Assembly: GCA_963555705.1 (NCBI GenBank)
Contig: OY743174.1
Coordinates: forward strand, 24,927,608 to 24,991,607
Direction: 5' to 3'
DNA from: Ligustrum vulgare
Taxonomy: Eukaryota > Streptophyta > Magnoliopsida > Lamiales > Oleaceae
DNA length: 64,000 bases
Shown in pieces: positions 45,701 through 57,590 of the stretch (position 1 is the stretch's first letter; the number at the start of each line of letters is the position of its first letter). The notes below the pieces were generated by a model. The model was not told the DNA's origin. It ran no database searches and was given only the letters and a program-made list of their open reading frames with translations. The translations under genes were made by a program, and so were the position numbers.

Positions 45701-46806
45701 GAATTTAAAGAAAGACTAAACTGACAATTTCCAAAAGAACAATAATATCCTGATTTGTCCAATAAGGAAATAGAAACCAAATTCCGTCTAAATGACGGTA
45801 CAACAAAAGTGTCTTTCAAATCCAAATAAAAACCAGTTCCCAATAATAACCTAAAAGTTCCTATTGCTTCAACTTCCACCGATTTTCCATCGCCCACAAA
45901 GATGAATCTTTCAGCATCACTTGGCTTTCGGCAGAACAGGCAACCCTGCATAGAAACACTTATGTGAGTAGTAGCACCAGAATCTAACCACCAAGTGTTT
46001 CTAGGTACTGAAGCTAAATTAACCTCAGAACAGACCAAATTAAGAAATGTACCTTTCTTTGCACGCCAAGCGTTGTATTTGGTACAATCCTTCTTTAAAT
46101 GTCCAGGTTTCAGGCAAAAGAAACAACCCTCTTTTTCCTTATGTGGCTTCTTTTGATCTGGACCCTTAACAGCTTCATATTCTGTTTTTCTTTTCTTGCC
46201 CTTATCCTTAGAGGTACTTGCCAAGTTAGCAATTTCAGTTCTATCCTGCTTCAGCCTTTCTTCCTCTTGCACACAATATGAAATGAGCTCATTTAGAGTC
46301 CATTTCTCCCTTTGACAGTTGTAACTGACCTTAAACTGACTGAAATGTGCAGGAAGCGATATCAATACTAAATGCACGAGCAAGTCATCAGACAAGTCGA
46401 GCTTTAGTGCCTTAAGTTTTGAAGCAGTATGAGACATCTTCATGATGTACTCCCTTATGTTCCCCTTGCCTCTGTACTTCATTGAAATCAAGCTTTGCAG
46501 AAGCGTGCTTGTTTCAGCCTTATCGTTTTTAGCAAAACGCTTTTCAAGTTCGGCAAGGAATTGCTTGGCATTAGTTACCTCTTCAGATACTGCGCCCCTA
46601 AAGGCTTCCGGAATGCCGCGCTTAATGATCATTAGACTCATGCGATTTGAGCGTTCCCACTTCTCAAAGTTCCTCCTGTCATCAGGTGAACTTGCATCCG
46701 TAAGAGAAGCCGGTTGCTCAACCCTGAGAGCAAGGTCAAGATCCATGCAGCCGAGAACAATTAGTGCGTTCTCTTTCCAATCCTTGAAGTTTGACCCATC
46801 AAGCAT
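42789..46806 (-). CDS. Ty1/copia gag-pol polyprotein, one frameshift
   Basis: The first frame (46806-44692, 704 aa) runs Gag ([19 protein letters not shown] at the start), a CCHC knuckle (C228, C231, H236, C241), protease [10 protein letters not shown] (272-281) and integrase with the HHCC region ([10 protein letters not shown]...CIDCIKGK), [17 protein letters not shown] and the late Glu of [10 protein letters not shown]. The second frame (up to 42789) has reverse transcriptase ([28 protein letters not shown]) and RNase H ([23 protein letters not shown]). Protease-integrase-RT-RNase H order is diagnostic of Ty1/copia. A run of seven T on the coding strand (44694-44700) shifts the frame just after integrase; an insertion of one base is the likely cause, though a read error is possible. 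The gag frame stays open upstream of this ATG to an acceptor-like site near 46854, so the true start may be spliced. Confidence 0.95.
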
Positions 46807-48569
46807 GGGGATTGAGTTAAGATTTGCAGATATTGTGGTAGCAGATGAATTAACTGTATAGAGAAGAAGATGAAAATAGCTTACATTAGTACTTTATTAT
46901 GCAAATAATAATTTCAAATAATGGTAAGGCCCATCACAAGATACCTAGCACAACATCAATATTTAGTCTTTGGACAGAAATATTAACTTGTAAGTGGTAC
47001 CTCGATGTAGTAATCAAACACTGACAATAAGACATGTCAACCAATAAACCTTTCTTTGGACCGATTTATTGATCACACGTTAAACCAAATAATCGTCACG
47101 CGTTTATTACCACAGGTGCACGTGAAATTCCAGCCAAACATTGACCTTCCTTTGGGCCGATCAATATCCGCATGAATAACACACACACAAAACCTTCTAA
47201 TATTCTAAGTTAATTAATTTCCACAAGAGAGGTTGCTTTGGCAACATGTTGTTTCAATTAATTCACTTCGAAATATTATATTTCTCAAAAGAGTCCGTCA
47301 TACCAAAATTTGAACTTGAATTGAATGTTTTGCATATATTTAAGGCTTTAGGATTTGAATTATGAAATTCAATACTTTAGGATTAAGTAATCATTAAGTT
47401 GGATGGTTAAATTGCAATTTAATTAAACTTGATTGGCCAATTATGAAAAAATTTTAAACTTGAAGGACTAAATTGCAATTTTCCCAAACTTTAGCGGCCA
47501 ATTAATTAAAATTATAAACTTTAGGGACTGAATCGTTAAATTCAGTATTCTTAAAACCCAACTTAAATGATTTCTTAACTTTAGGGACTTAGTTTGTAAA
47601 TTCAGAAGTTTGGAGGGCTAACTTAAAAGTTTTATAAACTTAGGGTTTTATTAATTATAAAAAACAAACCAGGAGGACCTATTGTGCAATAACCTTAATT
47701 TCGTGAATTGCAGAAAAGTCCCTCAAGACTTCAAATTTACACATGAGGTCCCTGCCCAAAAAAAAAAAAAAATGAATTGCGCAGCTAGGGTTTTGAAACC
47801 CTAGCCGCCGCTCCATCATCCAAGAACGCGGCGCCATCGCTGGCGCCGCCCGTCACCTGCAGCGCCATCACCGGCGCTGCAGCCCAAAACCGCCGCGATA
47901 TCCGTCGCCCGCAGCGAGGCTGCACTCCACCGCGCGCAACCCCATCGCGCGCAACCAACGAAATCCGACGCCGCAACCCCATTCCGACCTCCATCCTCGT
48001 CAACATCTCAACCACAATTCAAATAATCAACACAAATCCATGCACAATAATGCAATTCGAATTATGCAGAACTGAATTCATTGATTTACAAAACCCCAAA
48101 TTCGAAAATAAAAAAAAACTGAATTCATTATACAAATCAGATTCAAAACCCAAATTGGAAATCAAGATTTTCGCATTTATGCCTACTGAGAGATAACGAC
48201 CGGCTGTATATGAATCCAAAATCATGTTCCAAGTTTTCGAATTTTTCTGTGTGTGTATTTTCGAAACAGAGGCTTAATTTGACTGAATGCATACACAACG
48301 AAAAAAAAAAACAATTCGAAAAACAGAGCCTTGGTTTCGCACGTTTACCAATCTCTCAATTCTGAATTCATGCCGTGCGTGTGTATATTTGTATGTATAA
48401 ATTTCAAAATCAGAGGCCAATTTCGCATGTATACTTATATCTCGATTTTGAAACCATGCTGAATTCATTAATTTTGAAATCTGAATCTGAATTTTGAAAT
48501 ATACAGAATACGGCCTGAATCAATTTTCACATACATTCGTACAAAAAATTAATCTGATAATTCAACACG
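46807..48569 (-). other. Long leader of the copia element
   Basis: 1.76 kb between primer site and gag. It includes (in plus sense) repeats of AAACTTTAGGGACT (47450-47600) and a GC-rich patch with GGCGCC sites (47800-47960). A minus frame of 76 codons at 48015-47785 could be an upstream frame but is Arg/Gly/Ala-rich and probably not a protein. TTCTTCTCTATACAG near 46868-46854 on the minus strand resembles a 3' splice site. Confidence 0.5.
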
Positions 48570-48587
48570 ATGTTGGCTCTGATACCA
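48570..48587 (-). other. Primer binding site of the copia element
   Basis: On the minus strand TGGTATCAGAGCCAACAT follows the 5' LTR after a short AAG spacer and matches the initiator tRNA-Met site common to copia elements. Confidence 0.9.
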
Positions 48588-48589
48588 CT

Positions 48590-49042
48590 TGTTAAAATTA
48601 ATTTTGATATAGATGAATGTTCATCTAAAATCCACGAACATCATGCTGTAATTATCAAGATCGATACTGAAGCGGAAGCGTACCTGAATTCATTATTGCG
48701 TTTGATTGAACGGGGTTATGGACTTCCAACTGATTCGTGGTTTTCTCCTTTTGTTTCTTCTCTGTTGACGGGGATGCAGAGAATTATGAAAAGCCACGCT
48801 CAATTGGGGACCATGACCTGTATAAATAGTTGTAGGGCAACTATCATGTTTCAATGTTATTAAATTGGCCCCTCATCAATTTAAAACATTGAATCCGTCT
48901 CTACACTTTAATCTCACGACACTTAATACCCATTAGTCCCGAATAATCTTTAGTGGATCACTTTATTGACTAAATCCTTAAAATAGCACCACACATTTTA
49001 TTTTATACATGTTTGGCCCCATATTATTGAATTTATCCAACA
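48590..49042 (-). repeat. 5' LTR of the copia element
   Basis: 453 bases, identical by eye to the LTR at 41922. TGTATAAATAGTTG (48819-48832, plus strand) is AT-rich but lies on the opposite strand to transcription. Confidence 0.95.
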
Positions 49043-49047
49043 TTGCA

Positions 49048-49735
49048 GGCTCTGAATAAAAAAATGTGTATTAGTGTGGATTGATATTTGATGACAAATG
49101 AAGATTGCTGTTGAAAACTTGAACTAATTCAAATATGGAATTCAAACTTACAGAATAATTGAGCTGATATTGTGAGATTAGCGCTTGACTTTGGGGAGGC
49201 TTGATTATGGGTTGTAATTCAGTAATTGACATTCCTTGGCTAAAATAGTTTGATGAGAGAAGTTGTTCTTAACAAATCAATTATACTACAAAATATCAGT
49301 AATTGTTGACTAAAAAATTGTTGGTGTGTAAAACAAGAATATAATATTCTAGATAGTTGTGGCGCCTAAATTCCTCAAATAAAATTGAATAAAGTGCCCA
49401 CTTAGGAGGCTGAATCAGTGGCTCACTGCCTTTTTCTTCTACCTATCCTTTTTTTTTTAAAATTGTTTTCTTATATACTAACCCATTCAAAAGTATTATT
49501 ATGCACCTTTTTAAATAAATTTCAATGCAATTATAACAATAATGTATTGTGATAATATTTCAACATAGTTTGAGATGCTATTATTGTTTCTCTATTAAAG
49601 ATTGTTATTTGTATTGGTATGTTTGTGTAATTTGAGTTTTTACTAATTGGCACATATTAAACATTTTTTTGTTTACCATATTAAGCATATATATTTTTTT
49701 TTCGTTTAACAAGTTTAACTAATGATTTTGAAAAA
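49048..49735. other. Intergenic, nothing recognised
   Basis: AT-rich sequence continuing the locus interrupted by the copia element. No gene seen. Confidence 0.45.
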
Positions 49736-50365
49736 ATAGGACAAGTTTAATTATTGAAATTAATTGAATTAGTTATGAATTATAATTGTAAGTTAATTGT
49801 ACGTTACAAGTCATTCAAAAATTCATTTTTCTTTTAAAATTAATTGAAGTAGTTAATTACAATTACAACATAATTACATTCTATAATGAATTACAGTTTG
49901 TAATTAATTACAATTGTAACTTAGTTTCAAATTTATAATAAATTACAAATGTAACTAATTAATTACTATTGTAACTTAATTGTTTATTACAAGTCTATCA
50001 AAATTTCATTTTTTTTTCTTTTAAATTGATTTAGTTAAAAATTGTAATGAATTATAGTTTATAATTAATTACAATTACAACTTTATTTCAATTTTGTAAT
50101 GAATTACAATTGTAACTAATGAATTCGATACTATTAGTGCAATTCTTAATTAATTACATTAGTGTAATTGGATTTCTCAGAACAACTTCTTCTTTCCCAC
50201 CTCGTCAGTCGACTCAGCCCCCATAGTCTCCTTTCCCTGTCTCCTTTCCCTCATCATAAAGAAACAATAGTATTAAAATAATTTTAAAATCAAGTTTTAT
50301 AATTAATTATAATTATAACTTTATTTTAATTTTCAGTTAATTACAATTGTTATTTTTTTAATTTC
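49736..50365. repeat. Array of TTACAATTGTAA-like palindromes
   Basis: Many degenerate copies of AATTACAATTGTAACT and AATTACAATTACAAC in both senses. The core TTACAATTGTAA is a 12-bp palindrome. A related array lies at 54705-55010. Confidence 0.75.
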
Positions 50366-51840
50366 AAATTATTTTGAACAAATAATTATATTTCCTGCCA
50401 ATCTATTTAATACTCTTTCTTCATTTCTAATATAAATCATATTTTAATACTTACATGCTTAATTTTTTTGTTGTACACATTATATCTTGAATAAAATATT
50501 TACTTATGTTTTTCAATGGAACAATTGAATATTTATTCTATAATGTCTTAAGAAAATATATTGACAAAATAAATCAAATTATTTAGATAATTTACATAAA
50601 TCTTGGTTAGCCATGATTTAGGGTTGTGAAATAGAATAAGGCTAATCATTACAAATCTTGGGCATCATGTTCTAGAAGCTGAAAATTTGTCTTAAAGCAA
50701 TGCTGGGGATAGAGTATTTATCCCAAGAATGTCATTGACTCCATCGAATGTGAGATTTCTTCTCAAGTTCTAGATAAGACAATTTTCATTGGTAGTATCA
50801 AATGCAATGATTATCAACAAAAGTCAAGCTCAGTCGCTATCTCGTGTAGACTCTTCCTGAAGAAGACAATGTTCAGTCATGAGTAGCTGAATGTAGCAGT
50901 TTCTAGAGTTACAAATCGTTTTGGTTTGAATATACTGATATGCGATAAAGACGAGAAGCCAATAAATGAAACGGAAAATGTTATGTATAAGGAAATTTTT
51001 CAGAATTTGTAATGTCATCGATATAAGAATGAGTTTTCTTTTTAAATTGATACATGCAACATTACTTATTCTTTCATTTTTTAAGTTGTTTCGATCTTCA
51101 TTTGTTTTAGTATAATTTATTTGAAAAGTAATATATCCGTGCAACTAGTTTTCAAAATAAATTCAATTAAGTTGTATTAATTTTTACAACTTAAGATTTC
51201 TTCAAATTATTAATCATTTTCACATTATTTTTATTTATTTACTGATTATGTTCATTTTCTATTTTTCATTATAAATTTAAATAATTACAATATGCAAAAA
51301 TTATATTAAAGATTTTAACAATTAATTCATATAATTTTTATTAAACAATTGATCGGTCAATAATTTTTATTAAAATAATAAAAAATAATGTAATAATATG
51401 AATAAAGAAATTGTCGATATGAAAAAAGAAGAATCACTCAATGTAATAATATTTATTAAATTAATGATTATTTTTTTAGAAAAACACTAGAAATTAATAA
51501 TCAGTGCTTAAAAAATCAAATTATACCAAAAGCGTCGATCTTAAGAAGAATATGTAAGTTGAGTTTTGCACATTTATTGTATGAGCCTAATTTTGTAGTT
51601 CAAAAGTTTTTTTTTAAAAAGAAAATCTTATTTATTGAACGTTAAATCCAGAAATTGAGTTGATATGGTCGCGGTACAATCTTTAAAACACTTAATTCGT
51701 GACCCGTTTCCCTTTAAAGATGATAAAACTATTCATCGGTTTACAATTTTATTAAAATATTAAAAAAATAATTATATGCCTTAAAAATGGTAAAATTTAT
51801 TTCTTAATTTTATTAACATATATAGACAAAAAGACTCACT
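50366..51840. other. AT-rich intergenic, nothing recognised
   Basis: Very AT-rich. The minus frame at 50830-51144 (104 aa) is Ile/Asn/Lys-rich with no family resemblance and is not called. Confidence 0.45.
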
Positions 51841-51844
51841 ATAT

Positions 51845-51912
51845 ACTCCCTCCGTCCCATAATGATAGGTTTATATATTATTTTTCTCCGTCCCGCAATG
51901 ATATGCCACTTA
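51845..51912. repeat. Fragment of a CTCCCTCCGTCCC-type MITE
   Basis: TACTCCCTCCGTCCCATAATG is the common end of plant Stowaway/Mariner-like MITEs. A partial second copy CTCCGTCCCGCAATG lies 40 bases on. The opposite end is not found. Confidence 0.55.
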
Positions 51913-53764
51913 CTATATTGATCACGTATTTAATTTTTTATTTCCTTATATATCCTTAATTAATGTATCTTCGTAGTTAATTTCAATGTCAATTTAATGG
52001 TATATAGTTCTATGTAGTTTGAAAGAATTAATGAGTTTTTGAAATTAACATAAAGGTATATTTGGAAAAGTATAGATAAATTTATTATTTCAACTATATT
52101 AACAACTATTTCTTAATCTGTGTGAAAATGGGAACATGCTTATCTAGAGTTTAGATGTTGATATGTAATAGTTAAAAACACAATTTATTCATGTTAAAAA
52201 TGATACCTTGAACCCATAACTTTCAGTACACAAAATAGTTTATAAAACATTATTGAACTACGTTACATAGTCGTTTGAAGATAGGATTTACAAGAAGGTA
52301 TCCAAAAACACCATTGTTTTCATTTACAACATTACTACTATTTGTACAATATTTTTACTATTCTCCCAGGAAGTCATCACAATATAAGCAGTCCGGAGTC
52401 ACAACGTCATGGAAATCAACATAGAAGTGAAACTCGACGAATCGCTATAATGCCGGATATTCAAGGTACATTTGACATACATGTAAAATCTCCCATCGAT
52501 CAACAAAACACTTTTCTGAGAGATCATTTCAAATTTTCATGCAGCATCTTTATATAATAATTTAATGAGCAATAGATACATATGTACGTTTCCTCAAAAA
52601 TAATGGTCGAGAACCTGGTTATAAATCTTCACTCCTACCCAAGTCCATAATATAGTCCACACGCAATATTGATACAATGATCATAATTCACATGACTTCA
52701 TCTTTTAACCCTAATTGAACAAATTAGGGTTATTAGCAAAATTTCGTTCTTTGTAGGCTTCAGAGTCTTGAGATTGCTCCTGACATACAAAACTAATATC
52801 CAGACAAAAGGAGGATATAGTTAGAATCTATTATCTCGATGATCTATTATCTCGATGCATAAAGCATTTTTTCATGATTCATAATCAATCGAGTGGTGTC
52901 ACATCGAAATCACATAAATAAGTTATTTCACATATAAGGAGTTTATCGATCACATATAGTATGTGGATAGAATACTATCAACCTGTAAAATCTAACGAGG
53001 ATAAAATATCCACCCAACAACAATTATCTCCAAGCATCGAAACAAAATATCCAGGTGTCGCATCTAACAATTTTCAAGAACTAATATTCGATTTCTCTTG
53101 ATTTCTTTTGCTAAATAGTTGTTTCCTTTGGCTCTAAACTTCATGGAAAACATTTTCTCAATTAAAGAGATTTTTTGAATAAAATCAACGAGAAAACGAC
53201 ATAATTTCTTTACCTAGGATTTCTTGAAGAAGAAGCTTCTTTCATATTCAATACCTTTTGTAGATGTTTTTATTTTGCTTATGAGTTTAAATTTCCTTCA
53301 AGGCTTCTACTTATAATGATATATATATATATATATATATTTATCACGGATTTGGATTCAAATAAATGAAATTGGAACACATAAGTTAGCTTAAGGTGGT
53401 ACTACCTTGGTGATTTAAGCCATTTTTCAAGCAAGAGGTGGCGTGTAGAAAGGGTGACTAACTTACGGTATAATGGTGATTAATGGAAGTTAAAGAATAA
53501 CATGGCAAACCGTTTTCCATGTCATGCTTTAATTTAGTTTTGGAAGGGCTTGTTTTAAGTTCAATTTCAAGATTTTAAAGGGATAATTAAGCCCACCCAT
53601 ATGTTTAGATTTAAAATCTTTACAATAAGATAATTTGATAGTATTTTACCAAATTAGTTATAATTTTGATCACACTTTCTCTCTTTGAAAACAATCTCTC
53701 TCTAGATACGTCCATTGTAAGTGATAGTAGTGACAGTGATCTTCAGTCTCCAATCGATTTAGAT
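51913..53764. other. Intergenic, nothing recognised
   Basis: No gene supported. (TA)n run at 53320-53341; short frames only. Confidence 0.45.
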
Positions 53765-53925
53765 TTAGATGCGGCCATGGCAAGCAGTACGATGAAAGTT
53801 GTAAGCTGTGTTCGGGGGGGGGAGTTATTGTCTATCGTCGGCCTCTATGGTAGAATCAGTCGGGGGGCCTGAGAGGCGGTGGTTTACCCTACGGCGGATG
53901 TCAGCGGTTCGAGTCCGCTATCAAG
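53765..53925 (+). other. Chloroplast DNA fragment in the nucleus (NUPT)
   Basis: GTCGGCCTCTATGGTAGAAT, CTGAGAGGCGGTGGTTTACC and CGGATGTCAGCGGTTCGAGT match, from memory, the chloroplast inverted-repeat region near rps12 and trnV-GAC. It is GC-rich against an AT-rich background. The T-arm-like GGTTCGAGTCCGC is present but no full cloverleaf, so it is not called as a tRNA. Confidence 0.7.
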
Positions 53926-54700
53926 GTTCAGTCTTCGGTTCATATTTCGTCGACCAATCCTTCCTAATTCACATCTCCCTCCCTCCCTCCCTCCGATGAA
54001 CAACCACCACCGTCTCCCATCATTCGTCACCACCGGTGACACCAATGCACATCATTTCTCTCTCCCCCATTCTTCGACAGTGCCTATGCCTTCGACATAT
54101 CTCATTACTACACGTTTAGCTATCTATTTGAATCCCTCGATTGTTTGTGTTGTATTTGTATTGTTGTATTGCAAAATGGTTGTGGTGGTGGTAGAGGTGC
54201 GGTGAGGTGGCAGTGGTGTTACTATGGTGGTTGTTGGTGGTGGTGGATCTGTGGCGGAAGTAGGGTGACGGTTCCGTGGCAAATCTTGGTGGTGGATGAT
54301 GGATCTATGTTGGGAGTGGGCGGTGGTTGATGGTTCTATGGAAACCGTAGTTGTGTTATAATGGTTATGGGTGGTGGTTTTGGTGCAGGTTTAGGGGCCG
54401 ATTTTGGTTCTTTCAATTGTGTTTTAGGTGTCGATACTGGTGCTTTTAGTGGTGGTTATGGTGGGCCGATTGTGCAGAGGTTTACGGAGGCGACGGTGGC
54501 GTTACCCATTAGCAACGATTTGTGTGGTAGTGGAGGAAATCGATTAGGTTGGGAAGGGGTGGGTTGATGGTGATGGTTTTTTGTAGTGATAATACCTGCA
54601 AGTCTAGCTGCAGTCCAACAACCATGGCCGTTGGTGGTGGTTGGTGGTTGGTGGTAATGGTTTTAGGTGGTAGTTGGTGGTGGTGATGGTTTTAGGTGGT
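53926..54700. other. CCACCA then GGTGGT low-complexity segment
   Basis: (CCCT)n at 53978-53997 is followed by CACCACC-rich and, from 54180, GGTGGT-rich sequence. Frames here are Gly/Val/Trp runs. Resembles 31640-32150. No gene called. Confidence 0.5.
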
Positions 54701-54704
54701 GGTG

Positions 54705-55010
54705 GTGATTAGTTACAATTTTAATTTTAATTACAATTGTAACTAATTAAAAATTGAAATAAAGTTACAATTGTAATTATTTACAAAATTTAAGTAAATT
54801 TAAAATTGCATTTTCGACGGTGGTCCGATGATGGCTGTTGTGGCGATGACTAATTACAAATTACAATAATGTAATTAATTACAAATTACACTAATATTTT
54901 ATTAATTCAAAAGTTACCATTGTAATTAATTACAAAATCAAAATAAAGTTACAATTGTATTACAAAACCTGATTCTGATTAAAAGAAAAACCTGATTTTG
55001 ATAATTATTT
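54705..55010. repeat. Second array of TTACAATTGTAA-like palindromes
   Basis: Repeats of AATTACAATTGTAACTAATT and AAAGTTACAATTGTAATT, matching the words at 49736-50365. Confidence 0.75.
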
Positions 55011-55414
55011 TGATACTTGTGTAATTAGTTAAAAATCACCTGATTACAAAAATTTTCAAACCTAAATGTTTATAATTATGAACATAATCCGATTTTAAAT
55101 GAAGTTCTTGATAACATTTCGAAGTACTCATTGCCTAGGCTTAAGCATTCACGAAGTATATCTATTAACCACCCAAGAATCTTGACGTTATAGAAATAAT
55201 ATAAATTTATTATTTAGAAAAAGGCATGTTAAACGTGTTTTTAGATATATACGCTTGAACACTTTTCTAGATAATCGCTAACTGTTTGACCTATTCAATT
55301 GGTCTTTGGAATAATTTTATAACTGATCTACGAGATAATGTAGATGGGTTTATAAATTTGACTAGCATGTGATCATCAGAGAATTTCTAAAAAATAGCAA
55401 TTATCAAAATCTTA

Positions 55415-56284
55415 GGTGGCGTTCTGTTTGTATTTTATTTTGTATTTTCATTTTCAAAAATGTTTTGTGTTTTGTGTTTTCATTTTTGTTTTCAAATTTG
55501 ATGAAAACGCGTTTGGTTTGTCATTTCTGAAAACTGTTTTTGAAAATGAAAAGCTGGAAAACACGTTCTGTTTGAAATTTTGCAAAACACTATTTAAACT
55601 ATTTTTAATTAATTTGCTTGCAGAATACTACTAACTCCAACTCAAATTTCCTTTCACAATACACTAAAAATATGGTTACATGCAACACACTAATGTGAGC
55701 ATTAAGAGTCTATATTAACACAGCTTGGTCAGGTTCGAGACTTGAGAAAGCTTTACTTCTATTAAAATCCAGAAAATGCAAGTTCTTTCAAAACCACCAG
55801 AGTCCATTTATCATTGCATTTTTTGAAATATAACAACAAGAATTCTCATTTAATTTTTTTTTGTAATGTTGATATTGAATTCAATAAAACTTTATTTAAA
55901 CTAAGTTCCAAGTTAGGATAATTCTCAAAAAAAAAAAAAAAATTCTTTATTTAGGTGTAGTTCCAAGCTAGGATAATTCTAAAAAAAATAATAAAAAAAT
56001 AAAAAAAATAAAAACTTTATATTAAGCTTTGTTCTAAGTTAAGATAATTCTATTAAAAAAAAAAAAAAAAAATTCCTAAAACGCGTTTTCCGCGTTTTGG
56101 ACATTTTTTTGTCGAAATACACACAAAACGCCCAAAACGATGTTTCGGGCGTTTTCCGTTTTGTGTACAATTTTTTTTTTTGTTTTCCAAAATACGTTTT
56201 CGAAAATGGTAAAGAGAACGCGTTTTTAACGTTTTCGAAAATAAAAATAGAAAACGACCTCAAAACAGCAAAGAGAACAGGGGC
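55415..56284 (+). mobile_element. PIF/Harbinger-type MITE, family M1, copy 3 (870 bp)
   Basis: Begins GGTGGCGTTCTGTTTG and ends AGAGAACAGGGGC, flanked by TTA on both sides (55412-55414, 56285-56287). It keeps the interior missing from copy 1, including CAAATTTCCTTTCACAATAC near 55645. Confidence 0.87.
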
Positions 56285-56287
56285 TTA

Positions 56288-57582
56288 GAAATATTAGTTT
56301 CAAATGAACTATTTTGACATGCCGTAACTTTTGTTACAGTTGGCCGTTTCATGCATCTTCAAGACCATTGGAAACTACACCCCAAGAGCTTCAAAATGGT
56401 ATCAAGACTTCACTATGAAAACCTTGTGTGGTGTCTCAAAAATTGCTCAAAAATGGCTGGGGAATAAGTTTTCTAGCTTTATTACAAATTAATAAATTGG
56501 ATCGTTGATTTGGGATGTGTCACGTCCAAGCCCTAGATCTATTTAGCTTATTTGAGTCAACAACTTAGGCATTCTTAATCCCCAACCCGAATCTCATGCA
56601 AAGGGACCTCATGCTTGGTAAAAGCATGAGGTTGCTAGGAATGGTTGTTAAGGATGAACTTCAAGCCACCAAGTGATAACCTTTACGCTTCAAATCCGTG
56701 AAATTAGCATTCTACAAATAGGTGAGGTTTAGTTGGTTGAAGTTGGGATTAAGAATAGCTTTGAACTTCCATAAATCTCTTCTTCTTCTTCTTTATTAAA
56801 AGAACAAGAAAGAAGGTCAAAAGTATATTATCCACAAGAAAATTTTCCGTATATTCTTACTTATGGTATTTAAATAGATTCCTACAAGGAGTTGGAAAAA
56901 TACTAAAATAGCCATTAAAAATCTGGATTTTCAGACATAAGTTCTTCAGTCGAATTCCCAATTGTCGACCCCTTGTTCCCAAGTGTTGACCCTAGCAGGT
57001 TTTAGAGAACAAAATTTTAATTTTCTATTTTATTTTAATTTTTTATTGCTTCAGGTTCTCTATAGGCCCTGTCCAAGTTTTGTGGGTAACATATATACAT
57101 TTTCTGTAATTCATTTATTCTTATTTGTTGATTTGTGTCTCGTACTAGCATATACATGAAGAAAAGGAAATTTCTTGCAAAATATATTGAGGTTTTGGTG
57201 TCTATCCCCTCGTGTCTTGTTGTTCCATCTCATGTCGTGTTATCCCATTGTTGGGAGCAAGCCCCACGACCCGGGGCGAGTGATAGAATGATATGATTGA
57301 TTTGTAGTATGATTGACTTCTAGAATTATAAAATCCTAGATTAGTCCTTTAGTATTTATGAGCATTGTAACTAGTTAATGGCCAATTATCTCAAGGGCAG
57401 TTTTGCCAATAGAGCTTCGCACACCCCGTCCCATAGCAAAAATGTTGACTCCTGTGTTCCATCAACCACATGTACTTTGAACCTGTATCTTAGTATGTCA
57501 TTGTTTGATCGTTGGTTACACGGTTGACAATAGTATCCTTTAGGAGAACCTTCAAGTTTTTTGCGACATCTCTTGCAGCTTA
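56288..57582. other. Intergenic, nothing firmly recognised
   Basis: LTR-like words occur (AATTGTCGACCCC and GTGTTGACCC at 56961-56990), but no ends or duplications can be paired. No gene. Confidence 0.4.
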
Positions 57583-57590
57583 TATATTAC

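Larger units (their letters stand above)
41922..49042 (-). mobile_element. Nearly intact Ty1/copia retrotransposon (7.1 kb)
   Basis: LTRs of 453 bases at 41922-42374 and 48590-49042 look identical. TTGCA flanks the element (41917-41921 and 49043-49047). On the minus strand the order is LTR, primer site matching initiator tRNA-Met, a 1.76 kb leader, gag-pol, polypurine tract and LTR. One frameshift in a run of seven A bases at 44694-44700 is the only coding lesion I see. Identical LTRs indicate a recent insertion. It appears to have inserted beside the DUF1985 gene fragment. Confidence 0.95.

Noticed and set aside
41922..49042. Two near-identical reading frames (41878-42195 and 48570-48863) as duplicated genes
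   Set aside because: They lie in the two LTRs of the copia element and are duplicated only for that reason.
50830..51144. 104-aa minus frame
   Set aside because: AT-rich random-looking composition and no recognisable motif.
53880..53925. tRNA gene (GGTTCGAGTCCGC T-arm-like word)
   Set aside because: No acceptor stem or anticodon arm can be paired; better explained as chloroplast intergenic DNA.
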